From Actinomycetota bacterium (GTDB lineage Bacteria > Actinomycetota > Thermoleophilia > Solirubrobacterales > Solirubrobacteraceae), in the NCBI GenBank assembly GCA_005883215.1, contig VAYS01000029.1, positions 1 to 59,029 of the forward strand: DNA of 59,029 nt. The letters run 5' to 3'. Shown piece by piece: positions 8,716 to 17,557 of this stretch. The first letter of the stretch is position 1, and each line of letters opens with the position of its first letter. The position numbers and the translations under genes are program-made. The notes below the pieces were generated by a model, which was given only the letters and a program-made list of their open reading frames with translations, ran no database searches and had not been told where the DNA came from.

Positions 8716-8739
8716 CCCTCCTGATTTGGTCAGGGAGGG
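8716..8739 (-). promoter_or_regulatory. hairpin sequestering the Shine-Dalgarno of the DUF4333-like gene
   Basis: Read on the minus strand, CCCTCCCTGA, loop CCAAA, then TCAGGAGGG forms a 9-bp stem with one bulged C. The 3' arm is the AGGAGGG ribosome binding site of the gene starting at 8712, so folding would occlude initiation. No known riboswitch aptamer was recognised upstream. Confidence 0.5.
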
Positions 8740-8924
8740 CCGGATCGGTGCTCCGAAACCTCCCGCTCGGTGTCGTGCGTACTCAAGCAGGACTCGGGGT
8801 CCCATGAAAGCGCACCTCGACATGGACGTCTCGGCGTCAGGCGCCGACGACATGATTCGGACATTCGTCCAGGGGCCCGCAGCTCCTTCCCTGGGCAGGC
8901 GGATCGCCCGGCGCCCGGGAGCGG

Positions 8925-9527
8925 CTAACGTCCCCGCTGGCCGCCGACCAGCTGCCCGACCGTCCCCACCGCGTCAGACGCCGCCGGGCCGGCCGGGCCC
9001 GGAAGCGAGCCCGCCGCCTGCTGCACGGTCTGGGCCGCCGAGGGCAGCGGAGCCGGCGCGGATGACGATCCCGGGCTCGGCGACGGCGAGCCGCCACCCC
9101 CCGAGCCACCCCCGCCGCCGGCCGCGCCCCCTCCGCCGGCCGGCCGCTGGGGCCCGCCGGCACCCGAGCCGCCCCGCTGTGGTCCCCCCGAGCCGCCGCC
9201 CTGGTCCCCACCCCGGCGCCCGCCGGCACCCGGGCCGCCCTGAGAGCCCGCGCCGCCGGCGGCGGCCACACCCCCCGGGCGGGTGACGGTCGCGGTGGCG
9301 ATCGGCACGGCGGGCAACCCGGCGCGGGGGCCGCGCGCGGTGCGCTGCCCGACCACCGCGGCGGGCTGGAGAGCATCGGGCCCGGCCACGAGCTCGTGCA
9401 GCGATCCCAGGCCCCCGAATCCGGTACCCGCCACCGCCAGCGCCAGTCCGAGCAGCGCCACCGGGAACAGCAGTGTGGCCAGCGACGCGCGCATCAGCTC
9501 GCGCCGCCAGAGGGCGATCAGGCCCAT
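8925..9527 (-). CDS. membrane-anchored Gly/Pro/Ser-rich protein of unknown function
   Basis: About 200 residues. The ATG at 9527 gives a short basic N-terminus (MGLIALWRRELMRASL) and one transmembrane segment (LATLLFPVALLGLALAVAG). The rest is exported low-complexity sequence dominated by Gly, Pro, Ala and Ser, and ends in a more ordered stretch (QTVQQAAGSLPGPAGP). It is divergent from the histidine kinase gene at 9598, 70 nt away. No family was recognised. The long Gly-rich tract may be partly a compositional effect, but the frame, signal anchor and position support a real gene. Confidence 0.55.
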   Translation of the reverse strand: MGLIALWRRELMRASLATLLFPVALLGLALAVAGTGFGGLGSLHELVAGPDALQPAAVVGQRTARGPRAGLPAVPIATATVTRPGGVAAAGGAGSQGGPGAGGRRGGDQGGGSGGPQRGGSGAGGPQRPAGGGGAAGGGGGSGGGGSPSPSPGSSSAPAPLPSAAQTVQQAAGSLPGPAGPAASDAVGTVGQLVGGQRGR

Positions 9528-9583
9528 ACATCCATGGTAGGGACGGGGCACGGTCACCCGCGCCTGTTCGCCGCCCCCTCCGC

Positions 9584-9589
9584 TACGGT
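9584..9589 (+). promoter_or_regulatory. leaderless -10 box (TACGGT) for the sensor kinase operon
   Basis: TACGGT ends 8 nt before the ATG at 9598, with no Shine-Dalgarno between. It would drive the kinase, HD-GYP and response regulator cluster. Confidence 0.5.
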
Positions 9590-9597
9590 CGGCCACC

Positions 9598-10776
9598 ATG
9601 CGGCGGCTGTCCCTGGCCCGATCGCTGCGGCTGGCCCTCTTGGGACTGGCCGTCGTTCTCAGCGTGCTCGCCGGGTTGGGGGTCGCCGGGCTGTACACCG
9701 CCCGACAGCGCTATGAGGATCGCGTGGCCAACGCCTACGCGCTCGACGCCGCGGCCGGGCGCCTGCTCGCCGCCGGCGTCGTCGAGGAGGCGACCCGGCG
9801 ACTGGCCGCGGGACGGACCGGGGCTCCCCAGCGTCGGCGCGCCCGGCGCGCCTTCGACGACGCGGTCGCCCAGGCCCGCCGGTTCGCGTCGGGCGATCCC
9901 CCCAGCCTGCGGCTGATCGACGCCACCGCGGCGGCCCAGGTGGCCGTCCGCCGCCGGCGCGCCACGCGCGGACAGGCACTGGCCGCGCGCGTCCCGGTGG
10001 CGGAGCTGAGCGCCCGCCAGGATGCGCGCCGGGTCCGGGCGCGGGCCAGCGCTCGCGACGACACGCGGCGGGCACTGATCGCCGTGGTGGTGGCGGGAGC
10101 CCTGGCCCTGGCGGCGGCGCTGGCGTTCGTGGCCGCCCTGCTAGCTCGCGTGCGTCGACCGCTGGACGAGCTGGTCGACGCCTCCCGGCGCCTGGCCACC
10201 GGTCGCCTGGACACGCGCGTGCGGCCGAGCGGACCCGACGAGCTGCGCGCCCTCGGGGGCGCGTTTAACGCCATGGCCGACGACCTGGCGGGCGCGCTGG
10301 GGCGCATCCGGTCCGAGCGCCAGCGGCTGCGCTCGACGATCGCGAGCCTGGGAGATGGGCTGCTGGTCGCCGACGCCGAAGGGCGCGTAGTGGCGGCCAA
10401 CCCGCGGGCCGCCGAGCTGGTGCCCGAGCTGTCGGTGGGCGCGCGGGTCGCTGAGGCCAAGCCCGGCCTGCCCCCTCTGGAGCTGGCGCTCGAGCGCGAG
10501 ATCGTGGTCGAGCGCGACCGGCGCACCTTAGCGGTGACTGCCGCCCGCGTGCACGGGGGAGCCGAAGAGCCGGGCCCAGAGCAGGCGCCGTCGGGCGGGG
10601 CGACGAGCGTGGTGTGGACGGTGCGCGACGTGACCGAGCGCTCGCGCCTGGAGCGGCTCAAGAGCGAGTTCGTCGCCACCGCCTCCCACGAGCTGCGCAG
10701 CCCTCTGACGTCGATCAAGGGGTTCGTCGAGCTGCTCGAGCAGAGCAAGGGTTGGAGGAGAAGCGCCAGAGCCTGA
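9598..10776 (+). pseudogene. hybrid histidine kinase, N-terminal part (frame broken)
   Basis: Sensor part of a membrane histidine kinase. A transmembrane helix near residues 8-32 and a second at about 160-185 flank an extracytoplasmic helical sensor. HAMP follows (RRPLDELVDASRRLATG), then a PAS-like segment (LGDGLLVADAEGRVVAANPRA) and the start of HisKA with the phospho-acceptor His364 in SHELRSPLTSIKG. Right after LLEQSKG the frame runs seven codons to a TGA at 10774. The matching sequence resumes in another frame at 10752 with LEEKRQSL. About 50-60 codons that normally encode the second HisKA helix and the linker to the ATPase are absent. Either the gene is dead or the assembly has collapsed here. 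Confidence 0.8.
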
Positions 10777-11888
10777 CCCTCGGACTCGACGAGGGTTATC
10801 CGCCCGCGCTGGCCGACCCCGGACGGGTGCGCCAAATCCTGATCAACCTGATGACCAACGCCCACCTGTACACGCCCGAGGGCGGCCACCTGCAGGTCGG
10901 CCTGCGCGAGGCCCCCCGCGCGCTGGAGCTGAGCGTCTCCGACGATGGGCCGGGCATGACCCCCGAGCAGGTCGCCCACATCTTCGAGCGCTTTTACCGG
11001 GCCACGGATGCCGATCAGACACCGGGCACCGGGCTCGGGCTATCGATCGTAAAGTCGCTGGTCGATCTGCACGGGGGGAGCATCGAGGTCCGTTCCGAGC
11101 CGGGGCGGGGATCCACGATGTACGTCCGCCTCCCGCGCGCGCCCGAGACTCCCGACGCCGCACCCCGGTTTGCCCTCGCCGGCCGCCGCGTGCTGGTGCT
11201 CGACGACGAGCCCGAGATCGCCGAGCTGATCGCCGCCCGACTCGAGCCGTTCGGGGTGCAGAGCGTGGTGGCGACCGACGGCCGGTCGGCGATCGAGCTC
11301 CTTCACCGCCAGAGCTTCGACGCCATGACGCTCGACATCCTGATGCCCGGGATGAGCGGCTTCGAAGTGCTGCGCACGATGCGCTCCGATCCCCGCCTGG
11401 CCCCCATCCCGGTCGTCGTGGTGTCGGTGTTCTCGGGCCGCGAGGCCCTGTCGGGCGAGTGGGTGGTGAGTAAGCCGATCGACGCCGAGGAGCTCGCCGA
11501 CGCGCTCGGCGCGGCGGTGCTGGCCGGGCGCGTGCGCCTGCTGGTGGTGGCCCGCGCCGAGATGCGCGAGCAGCTCGCGGAGACCCTGGGCCAGCTGGGA
11601 CTGGAGTCCGAGTGGGCGTCGTCCGCGCCCGAGGTGGCCCGCCTGTGCGCCCAGCGCCATTTCGAGGTGGCGCTCCTCGACGCCGGGCTGCCCCGCCCGC
11701 GGGCCGCGCTGGACGCACTGGACCTGCGCGGGCGGCGGCTACGCCGGTCGGTGGTGGTCTTCTCCACCGGTGAGCCACCCGAGGGCTTTGCCCTCCTGGA
11801 CGCCGAGCCGATCCCGATTGAGGATGCCGGGGCCACGGTCCTGGGGCTGCTGGAGACCCACACCAGCGAAGCGCCCGCGTCTGGGTAG
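10752..11888 (+). pseudogene. hybrid histidine kinase, C-terminal part (ATPase plus receiver domains)
   Basis: Continuation of the broken kinase in a different frame, from the TTG at 10752. It contains an HATPase_c domain: N box ILINLMTNAHLY, G1 DDGPGM, F box IFERFYR and G2 GTGLGLSIVKSL. A receiver domain follows with the acidic pair in VLDDEPEIAE, phospho-acceptor Asp in TLDILMPGMSG, and Lys in VVSKPIDA. A second degenerate receiver-like domain (RLLVVARAEM ... ALLDAGLPRP) ends the protein. Alone it lacks the phospho-acceptor histidine. Its receiver could still be reached by another kinase if it is translated from an internal start. Confidence 0.75.
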
Positions 11889-11891
11889 GGT
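11886..11891 (+). promoter_or_regulatory. leaderless -10 box (TAGGGT) for the HD-GYP gene
   Basis: TAGGGT overlaps the kinase stop codon and ends 6 nt before the GTG at 11898. It suggests the HD-GYP and regulator genes can be transcribed independently of the broken kinase. Confidence 0.45.
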
Positions 11892-11897
11892 GCCTGC

Positions 11898-12647
11898 GTG
11901 CCGGACGCGCGCCGAGCCTTGGAGGAGGAGATCGCGGGGCTGCGCCGCCAGGTCGAAGAGCAGCGCGTCGCGGCCGAGGCGCAGCAGCGCCAGCTCGAGC
12001 GCTACGCCGCCGACCTGCGCGAGACCTTCAAGGCCGAGCGGTCGCGAGCGCAGGCCCTGAGCCGCTCCTACATGGACACCGTGCGGGCGCTGTCCAACGC
12101 CGTCGAGGCGCGCGACGCCTACACGGGCAAGCACGCCGAGCGGGTGGCGGCCTACGGGCTCGAGATCGCCCAGGTCGTCGGCCTGAGCGTCGCCGGACAT
12201 CCCGAGATCGAGTTCGGGTTCCTCCTGCACGACGTGGGCAAGGTGGCGATCCCCGACGCCATCCTCTACAAGCCCGAGCCGCTCTCAGACGACGAGCGGC
12301 GGCTGATGGAGCGACACACGGTGATCGGGTGGGAGATCCTCCGGGACATCGACTTCCTGGGCGAGGCCAAGCAGGTGGTGCGCTCCCACCACGAGCGCTG
12401 GGACGGGGAGGGCTATCCCGACGGCCTGGCCCGGGAGCAGATCCCCTTGGCCGCGCGCGTGTTCTCGGTGGCGGACACGCTCGACGCGCTGACCACCACC
12501 CGCCCGTACCGTCTCGCGTCGCCGCTGGGCGAGGGGCGCAAGATCATCTCCGGGGCGGCCGGCGGGCAGTTCGATCCCGCGGTGGTCGAGGCGTTCGGAC
12601 GGATTCCCGACGCCACGCTGGAGACGATTCGCCGGGAGGTCGGGTGA
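11898..12647 (+). CDS. HD-GYP domain cyclic-di-GMP phosphodiesterase
   Basis: Soluble protein of 249 residues. Residues 1-55 form a coiled coil (LEEEIAGLRRQVEEQRVAAE), and the rest is an HD-GYP domain. Metal-binding residues are visible: the HD pair His111-Asp112 in LLHDVGKVAIPD, the downstream histidines in ERHTVIGWEIL and RSHHERWDGEGYPDG with the GYP signature, and FSVADTLDALT with its Asp. It should hydrolyse c-di-GMP to pGpG or GMP. It has no receiver of its own but overlaps a single-domain response regulator by 4 nt (GTGA), so the regulator may gate it in trans. The coiled coil suggests dimerisation. Confidence 0.9.
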   Translation: MPDARRALEEEIAGLRRQVEEQRVAAEAQQRQLERYAADLRETFKAERSRAQALSRSYMDTVRALSNAVEARDAYTGKHAERVAAYGLEIAQVVGLSVAGHPEIEFGFLLHDVGKVAIPDAILYKPEPLSDDERRLMERHTVIGWEILRDIDFLGEAKQVVRSHHERWDGEGYPDGLAREQIPLAARVFSVADTLDALTTTRPYRLASPLGEGRKIISGAAGGQFDPAVVEAFGRIPDATLETIRREVG

Positions 12648-13018
12648 GCCGGGCGGTCCTGGTCGTCGACGACGACCCCTTCATCCGCAAGCTGATCGTC
12701 ACCACACTGGAGGACGTCGCCGACTTCTCGCTGTATGAGGCGGGCGACGGCGAGCAGGCGCTCGAGCTCGCCCGCCGCGTTCACCCCTCGATCGTGCTGC
12801 TCGACGTCGACATGCCGCGTCTGGACGGGATCGCCGCCTGCCGGGCCCTGCGTAAGCTGCCCGGAGCAGCGGCGGCCAGGATCGTGATGCTCACTGCCGC
12901 CGGGACGGGTCACGCTGCCGCGGCCCGCCGGGCGGGCGCCGACCTGTTCCTGACCAAGCCATTCAGCCCGCTGGACCTGCTCAAGCTCGTCGACGAGCTG
13001 GGCGAGCCCGGCGGCTGA
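12644..13018 (+). CDS. single-domain response regulator
   Basis: Receiver-only protein of 124 residues. The acidic triad is in VLVVDDDPFIRK, the phospho-acceptor Asp in VLLDVDMPRLDG, the Thr in VMLTAAGTG and the Lys in FLTKPFSPLDL. The GTG start overlaps the HD-GYP stop (GTGA), which gives translational coupling. With no output domain it probably works as a phospho-relay or by protein contact, most simply on the adjacent HD-GYP phosphodiesterase. The expected donor is the upstream kinase, which is broken in this sequence. Confidence 0.9.
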   Translation: MSRAVLVVDDDPFIRKLIVTTLEDVADFSLYEAGDGEQALELARRVHPSIVLLDVDMPRLDGIAACRALRKLPGAAAARIVMLTAAGTGHAAAARRAGADLFLTKPFSPLDLLKLVDELGEPGG

Positions 13019-13024
13019 GGGTCC

Positions 13025-14581
13025 TCAGCCGCGCTTGCCCCGCCCCCACAGCAGACGGAACAGGCGTCCGAGCATCCGGGTGGTGCTCTTGCGGTAGGGG
13101 AACATGTGCACGTCGCGCTTGCGCGCCGCGAGCTTGGGGGTGACCAGCAGGGTCTGCTGGCGGGTGTACTTGCGGATGCCGTTGGCGCCGTGGCGCGAGC
13201 CCAGCCCGGATGCCTTCCAGCCGCCCATCGGCAGCTCGAGCGCGGAGTAATTGAGCATCGCGTCGTTGACGCACACCGCTCCCGCCTCGACGCGTCGGGC
13301 GATCGCCTCCCCCTTGTGGTTGTCGCGGGTGAACACCGAGCCCGCCAGGCCGTAGGGAGACTCGTTGGCCATGCGCACCGCCTCGTCGGCGTCTTGCACT
13401 TTCATGATGGGCAGGGTGGGGCCAAACGTCTCCTCGGTCATGCACTGCATCGAGTGATCGACGTCGACCAGCACGGTGGGCTCGAAGAACTGGCCCGGGC
13501 CCGGGCCGCGATGCCCGCCGGTCAGGGCGCGGGCTCCCTTGGCCAGCGCGTCCTGGACGTGCCCCTCGATGACCTCCATCTGGGGCGGGAAGGTGATCGC
13601 GCCGACCTCGACCGAGCCGGGGCCCGCGGGGGTGCCCTGGCGCAGCGCGCGCACCTTCTCGGTGACCTTGGACACGAACTCGTCGTAGACCGGCTCCTCG
13701 ACGTAGACGCGCTCGATCGAGATGCACGTCTGGCCGCCGTTTTGCATCGAGTAGAAGGTGGCAGCGTTGGCGGCCCGCTCCAGATCGGCGTCGGCGAGCA
13801 CGATCATCGGGTCCTTGCCCCCCATCTCGAGCGAGACCGGGGTGACGGTCTGAGCGGCGCGCTCCATGACCTTCTTGCCCGTGCGCGTGGAGCCGGTGAA
13901 CATGATCATGTCGACCTCGTCGACCAGCGCGGCGCCGGTCTCCCCCCGACCGGTGGCCACCTGGTAGACGTTCTCGGGCATGCCGCACTCCTGTAGGGCC
14001 TCGAGCATCAGAAGCGAGGTCAGCGGGGTGATCTCCGACGGCTTGAGGATCACGCTGTTGCCCGCGGCCAGGGCGGGGATGCAGTCGCCGAAGGAGTTGG
14101 TCAGCGGGTAGTTCCAGGGGCCGATGACGCCGACCAGTCCCAGCGGGCGGTAGCGGACGACCAGCTTGCGCCCCAGCACCAGCGGCGAGCTGGCCCGGAT
14201 GCGCTCGTCGGCCAGGAACTCCTCGGCGTTCTTGGCCCAGAAGCCGAACGCGCTGGCTGCGTAGGAGATCTCGGCCAGCTGCGCGTCCTCGTAGGTCTTG
14301 CCCGTCTCGGAGATGATCGTCTCCACCACGCGCTCGGCGTTGTCGAGCACCCACTTCTGCATGCGCAGGAGCACGCGCGCGCGGCCCTCGAAGCCGAGCG
14401 CCTCCCAGCCGGGCTGGGCCGCCCGCCCGCGCCGGGCCAGCTCGTGCACCTGCTCGGCCGAGAGCTCGGGGACGGTGGCGATCACCTGCCCGCTCGCCGG
14501 GTTCTCCACCGGAATGCCAGCGCCGTCGTGCACCTCGCCGTTGGTGGTTGCCGTCTGACCGGCCTGCTCCACGCTCGCCAT
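13025..14581 (-). CDS. NAD(P)+-dependent aldehyde dehydrogenase
   Basis: Aldehyde dehydrogenase of 518 residues, oxidising an aldehyde to its acid with NAD(P)+. Key residues are Asn in GPWNYPLTNSF, Lys in ILKPSEITPL, the general-base Glu in SLEMGGKDPM, and the nucleophile Cys in NGGQTCISIERV. The C-terminal extension is basic (RKRDVHMFPYRKSTTRM) and may contact the membrane. It has a good Shine-Dalgarno (GGAGAGG) 6 nt before the ATG. The substrate cannot be assigned; the sequence resembles broad-specificity fatty or aromatic ALDHs. It is convergent with the response regulator, 6 nt apart. Confidence 0.92.
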   Translation of the reverse strand: MASVEQAGQTATTNGEVHDGAGIPVENPASGQVIATVPELSAEQVHELARRGRAAQPGWEALGFEGRARVLLRMQKWVLDNAERVVETIISETGKTYEDAQLAEISYAASAFGFWAKNAEEFLADERIRASSPLVLGRKLVVRYRPLGLVGVIGPWNYPLTNSFGDCIPALAAGNSVILKPSEITPLTSLLMLEALQECGMPENVYQVATGRGETGAALVDEVDMIMFTGSTRTGKKVMERAAQTVTPVSLEMGGKDPMIVLADADLERAANAATFYSMQNGGQTCISIERVYVEEPVYDEFVSKVTEKVRALRQGTPAGPGSVEVGAITFPPQMEVIEGHVQDALAKGARALTGGHRGPGPGQFFEPTVLVDVDHSMQCMTEETFGPTLPIMKVQDADEAVRMANESPYGLAGSVFTRDNHKGEAIARRVEAGAVCVNDAMLNYSALELPMGGWKASGLGSRHGANGIRKYTRQQTLLVTPKLAARKRDVHMFPYRKSTTRMLGRLFRLLWGRGKRG

Positions 14582-14684
14582 GCTCGTCCTCTCCTGCTCG
14601 TCTCGGAGGCTAAAGCTCTGCCCGCAGGCTATCTCAAAGGTGCTTCAGATACCCCAGGCTCGCGCGGCTCGCGCGCCGCCCTTT

Positions 14685-15152
14685 CTAGCCGGCGGACTCG
14701 GCCACCTGGAGCGATTCGATCCGCACCGGTTCGGTCGGCCGGTCGCGGCCGTCGGTGGGGACCTTCTCGATCGCTTCGACCACGTCCATGCCGTCGCGCA
14801 CCGCGCCGAAGACGGTGTGCTTACCGTCCAGCCAGGGGGCCGCCGGGGTGGTGACGATGAAGAACTGGGAGCCGTTGGTATTGGGGCCGGCGTTGGCCAT
14901 GGCCAGCGCCCCCCGCTCGACGCGGTGTTGGTTGATCTCGTCCTCGAACGTGTAGCCCGGACCGCCGGTGCCGGTGCCCTCGGGGCAGCCGCCCTGGATC
15001 ATGAAGTCGGGGATGATGCGGTGGAAGGTGAGCCCGTCGTAGAAGCCCTTGCCCGCCAGCTCGCGGAAGTTGCCCACCGTGCGCGGGGCGTCCTCATCGA
15101 ACAGCTCGATCTCGATAGCGCCGTGGTTGGTGGTCAGCGTGGCCTGGGACAT
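14685..15152 (-). CDS. ppiA: cyclophilin-type peptidyl-prolyl cis-trans isomerase
   Basis: Cytoplasmic cyclophilin of 155 residues with no signal peptide. The active-site set is visible: Arg in [14 protein letters not shown], with Phe, Met and Gln in the same stretch, NGSQFFIVT, and the Trp/His segment [10 protein letters not shown]. Catalyses proline isomerisation in folding proteins. It follows the small membrane protein gene by 8 nt on the same strand and is probably cotranscribed with it. Confidence 0.93.
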   Translation of the reverse strand: MSQATLTTNHGAIEIELFDEDAPRTVGNFRELAGKGFYDGLTFHRIIPDFMIQGGCPEGTGTGGPGYTFEDEINQHRVERGALAMANAGPNTNGSQFFIVTTPAAPWLDGKHTVFGAVRDGMDVVEAIEKVPTDGRDRPTEPVRIESLQVAESAG

Positions 15153-15160
15153 GTGGCCGC

Positions 15161-15556
15161 CTACTCAGTGGCCAGGCGCCGCTCGTGGCGGCCGCGCAGC
15201 GCGCCGCCGATCGCGCCCAGGATGATGCCGATGATCGTCGTGGCCACCGGCAGCACGAAGTGGTGATCGGGGAGGGTCGCCTTGGCGCGTACCCCGGTGG
15301 CCGAGTGGACTACGAGGATGAAGAGCCCGAACAGCAGGCCCCCGGAGAAGCCGCGCAGGGACCCCTCGTCGGCCGTGGGGTGCTCGTGGCCGGCGGCCAG
15401 ACCGCCGAGGATCCCGAGCAGGGTGGCGACCGTGTAGGCGGTCTCGTCGACGCCCAGCAGCCAGCCGCACACCGCTCCGAACAGGGCCGGCGCGGCCACC
15501 GCGAGCAGCACCTGGCCGACGAGCGGACGGTCGAGCAAGAGCGGTGGGCGCCCCAT
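15161..15556 (-). CDS. four-helix membrane protein of unknown function
   Basis: Integral membrane protein of 131 residues with about four hydrophobic segments ([64 protein letters not shown]). A short loop carries His and acidic residues (HEHPTADEG). It starts at ATG 15556 with a TACGTT hexamer 8 nt upstream and no RBS, so it is probably leaderless. The gene is divergent from the cupredoxin gene and just upstream of the cyclophilin gene. No specific family was recognised. Confidence 0.7.
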   Translation of the reverse strand: MGRPPLLLDRPLVGQVLLAVAAPALFGAVCGWLLGVDETAYTVATLLGILGGLAAGHEHPTADEGSLRGFSGGLLFGLFILVVHSATGVRAKATLPDHHFVLPVATTIIGIILGAIGGALRGRHERRLATE

Positions 15557-15564
15557 AGGACGCA

Positions 15565-15612
15565 AACGTACCGCCCCGAGCTGCCGCGCGTCGCGCTCGC
15601 ACGCATTATCGT
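15565..15612. promoter_or_regulatory. back-to-back leaderless promoters in a 63-bp divergent intergene
   Basis: On the minus strand TACGTT (15565-15570) ends 8 nt before the ATG at 15556. On the plus strand TATCGT (15607-15612) ends 7 nt before the GTG at 15620. Both genes lack Shine-Dalgarno sequences, so two transcripts seem to start at their start codons from this compact region. Confidence 0.5.
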
Positions 15613-15619
15613 CTCGCCT

Positions 15620-16069
15620 GTGGGCAGGATCCTGGGCATGGGAGTGGCGGTCGCCGCGGCGGGGATCGTGGCGATCGTCCTGCTTGGACCGGGCAAGGAC
15701 AAGCTCAAGCCGCACAAGCCGCCGGTCGCGGCCACGCCGGCCGTGCAGCCTGCCGTGGCCGGACCCGGGGCATCGGCTCCCCGCGTGCACGTGGGCGCGA
15801 CGATCCACATGCGCGAGCTGCTCTTCCAGAGCCCGGTGGCGCACGTACGCGCCGGTCAGGCGGTGCAGTGGGTCAACACCGACCCGGTCGACCACACCGT
15901 GGTGCAGAACCTGGGCCCCGGAGGCGCCGCCACGCCGCTGTTCACCTCACCCCGGATTCCGCCGGGCGGCACCTACCGGGTCGTGTTTCACAACCCGGGG
16001 ACGGTGGCCTTCGTGTGCACTCTGCACCCGACGGTTATGACCGGGCGCGTGATCGTCAGCGCCGCCTGA
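15620..16069 (+). CDS. membrane-anchored cupredoxin (plastocyanin-like)
   Basis: Extracytoplasmic copper protein of 149 residues. An N-terminal hydrophobic anchor (LGMGVAVAAAGIVAIVLLG) and a Lys/Pro linker precede a cupredoxin domain. The type-1 copper ligands fit His in VDHTVVQN and Cys, His and Met in FVCTLHPTVMTG. It likely carries electrons or binds copper at the cell surface. GTG 15620 was chosen because of the TATCGT box 7 nt upstream; ATG 15638, with AGGA 8 nt upstream, is the alternative and still keeps the anchor. Confidence 0.82.
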   Translation: MGRILGMGVAVAAAGIVAIVLLGPGKDKLKPHKPPVAATPAVQPAVAGPGASAPRVHVGATIHMRELLFQSPVAHVRAGQAVQWVNTDPVDHTVVQNLGPGGAATPLFTSPRIPPGGTYRVVFHNPGTVAFVCTLHPTVMTGRVIVSAA

Positions 16070-16123
16070 GGCCCGAGCCGCCCGGCCAGCTCAATCCGCG
16101 CGCCGACCGCGCGCCCCGACGCC

Positions 16124-17557
16124 CTACCCGCGCACGCGCTCGGCGTGCAGCCGCAGCCCGTTGACCGGCTGGCCGTCGAGGGCGCGCAGGACGCGGTCGA
16201 CCTCCTGAGCGGGGACCGAGACCAGGGCGAAGCGTTCGAGCAGGCGCACGTCGCGCAGCGCCTCGCCGTCGAGCCCGGTGGCGTGGGTGATGGCGGCCAG
16301 CAGGTCGGCCACCTCGAGGTGCTCGGCGCGGCCTCCGCGCACCAGCAGCCGCTCATAGCGCTCCTGGCCGTCGCGGCGCACGCGCGGCTTTGAGTGCCGG
16401 CGCGGCCGGGCCCGCACCGGCTTGCGCTCGGCGTGGGCGCCCTCCTTCCAGGGCTCGATGTCCGTGCCGATGTGGCGCTCGATCGCGGCCAGCTCGCGCC
16501 GCTGGCGCGATTCCACGAACGTGATCGCCCGCCCCGAGCGCCCCACCCGGGCGGTGCGCCCGATCCGGTGCACGTAGACGTCGGGGGAGGTCGGCACGTC
16601 GTAGTTGATTACGTGGGTGACGCCGGAGATGTCCAGCCCCCGGGCGGCGACGTCGGTGGCCACCAGCACCGGCAGGCGCCCTGCCTTGAACGCCAGCATG
16701 ACCCCGTCGCGGGCACCCTGGGTCATGTCTCCGTGCAGGGCCTTTACGTCCTTGCCCCGGTCGCGCAGCGTGCGAAACAGCTGCTCGCAGCGGATCTTGG
16801 TGCGCACGAAGACGATGGCCTGCTCGGGGCGCTCGGCGTCGAGCACCTCGACCAGGCGCCCTGCCTTCTCCCGGGCCTCCACGGGCACCGCGAACTGCTC
16901 GACGGTCTCGATGGTCAGCGTGGCCGCCTCCACCCGAACCACCGCGGGGTCATACAGGTAGCGGTCGGCCAGCTCCTGGATGGGCGGAGGGATCGTGGCG
17001 GAGAACAGCGCCGTCTGACGTCCGCTGGGGGTCTGAGCCAGGATCCGCTCCACGTCCTCGAGAAAGCCAAGGTCGAGCATCTCGTCCGCCTCGTCGAGGA
17101 CCACATAGCGGCAGTCGTGCAGCAGCAGCGAGCCGCGCGAGATCATGTCCAGCACGCGACCCACCGTGCCCACCACGACGTGCCCGCCCGCCGCCAGCTG
17201 GGACTGCTGGGTGCGCACCGGGGCCCCGCCGAACAGCGCCACGACGTCTATCTCCTTGTGGGCGCCGTAGGCCCGCAGAGCCTGCGTGACCTGGATGCAC
17301 AGCTCCCGCGTGGGGGTGAGCACGAGCGCCTGCACCGCGCCCTCCTCGGGATCCACCTGCTCGACCATGGGCAGCCCGAAGGCGGCGGTCTTTCCGGTGC
17401 CGGTCTGGGCTTGGCCGATCACGTCGCGGCCCCCGAGCAGCAGGGGTATGGCCTGCTCCTGGATCGGCGTCGGCGTCTCATAGCCGACGTCGGCGAGCGC
17501 CCCCAGCGTCGAGTCGCCGAGCCCCAGGTGGGCAAACCGCGACGGCCCGGCGCTCAT
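16124..17557 (-). CDS. deaD: DEAD-box ATP-dependent RNA helicase
   Basis: RNA helicase of 477 residues with all main motifs: Q motif YETPTPIQEQAIP, motif I AQTGTGKT, Ia PTRELCIQ, II VLDEADEML, III SATIP, IV IVFVRTK, V ATDVAARGLDI and VI HRIGRTARVG. A basic linker of about 40 residues leads to a C-terminal DbpA-like RNA-binding domain (EVADLLAAITHATGL ... FALVSVPAQEVDRVL). It probably unwinds structured RNA in ribosome assembly or cold adaptation. The start overlaps the upstream oxidoreductase stop by 4 nt (ATGA). Confidence 0.95.
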   Translation of the reverse strand: MSAGPSRFAHLGLGDSTLGALADVGYETPTPIQEQAIPLLLGGRDVIGQAQTGTGKTAAFGLPMVEQVDPEEGAVQALVLTPTRELCIQVTQALRAYGAHKEIDVVALFGGAPVRTQQSQLAAGGHVVVGTVGRVLDMISRGSLLLHDCRYVVLDEADEMLDLGFLEDVERILAQTPSGRQTALFSATIPPPIQELADRYLYDPAVVRVEAATLTIETVEQFAVPVEAREKAGRLVEVLDAERPEQAIVFVRTKIRCEQLFRTLRDRGKDVKALHGDMTQGARDGVMLAFKAGRLPVLVATDVAARGLDISGVTHVINYDVPTSPDVYVHRIGRTARVGRSGRAITFVESRQRRELAAIERHIGTDIEPWKEGAHAERKPVRARPRRHSKPRVRRDGQERYERLLVRGGRAEHLEVADLLAAITHATGLDGEALRDVRLLERFALVSVPAQEVDRVLRALDGQPVNGLRLHAERVRG

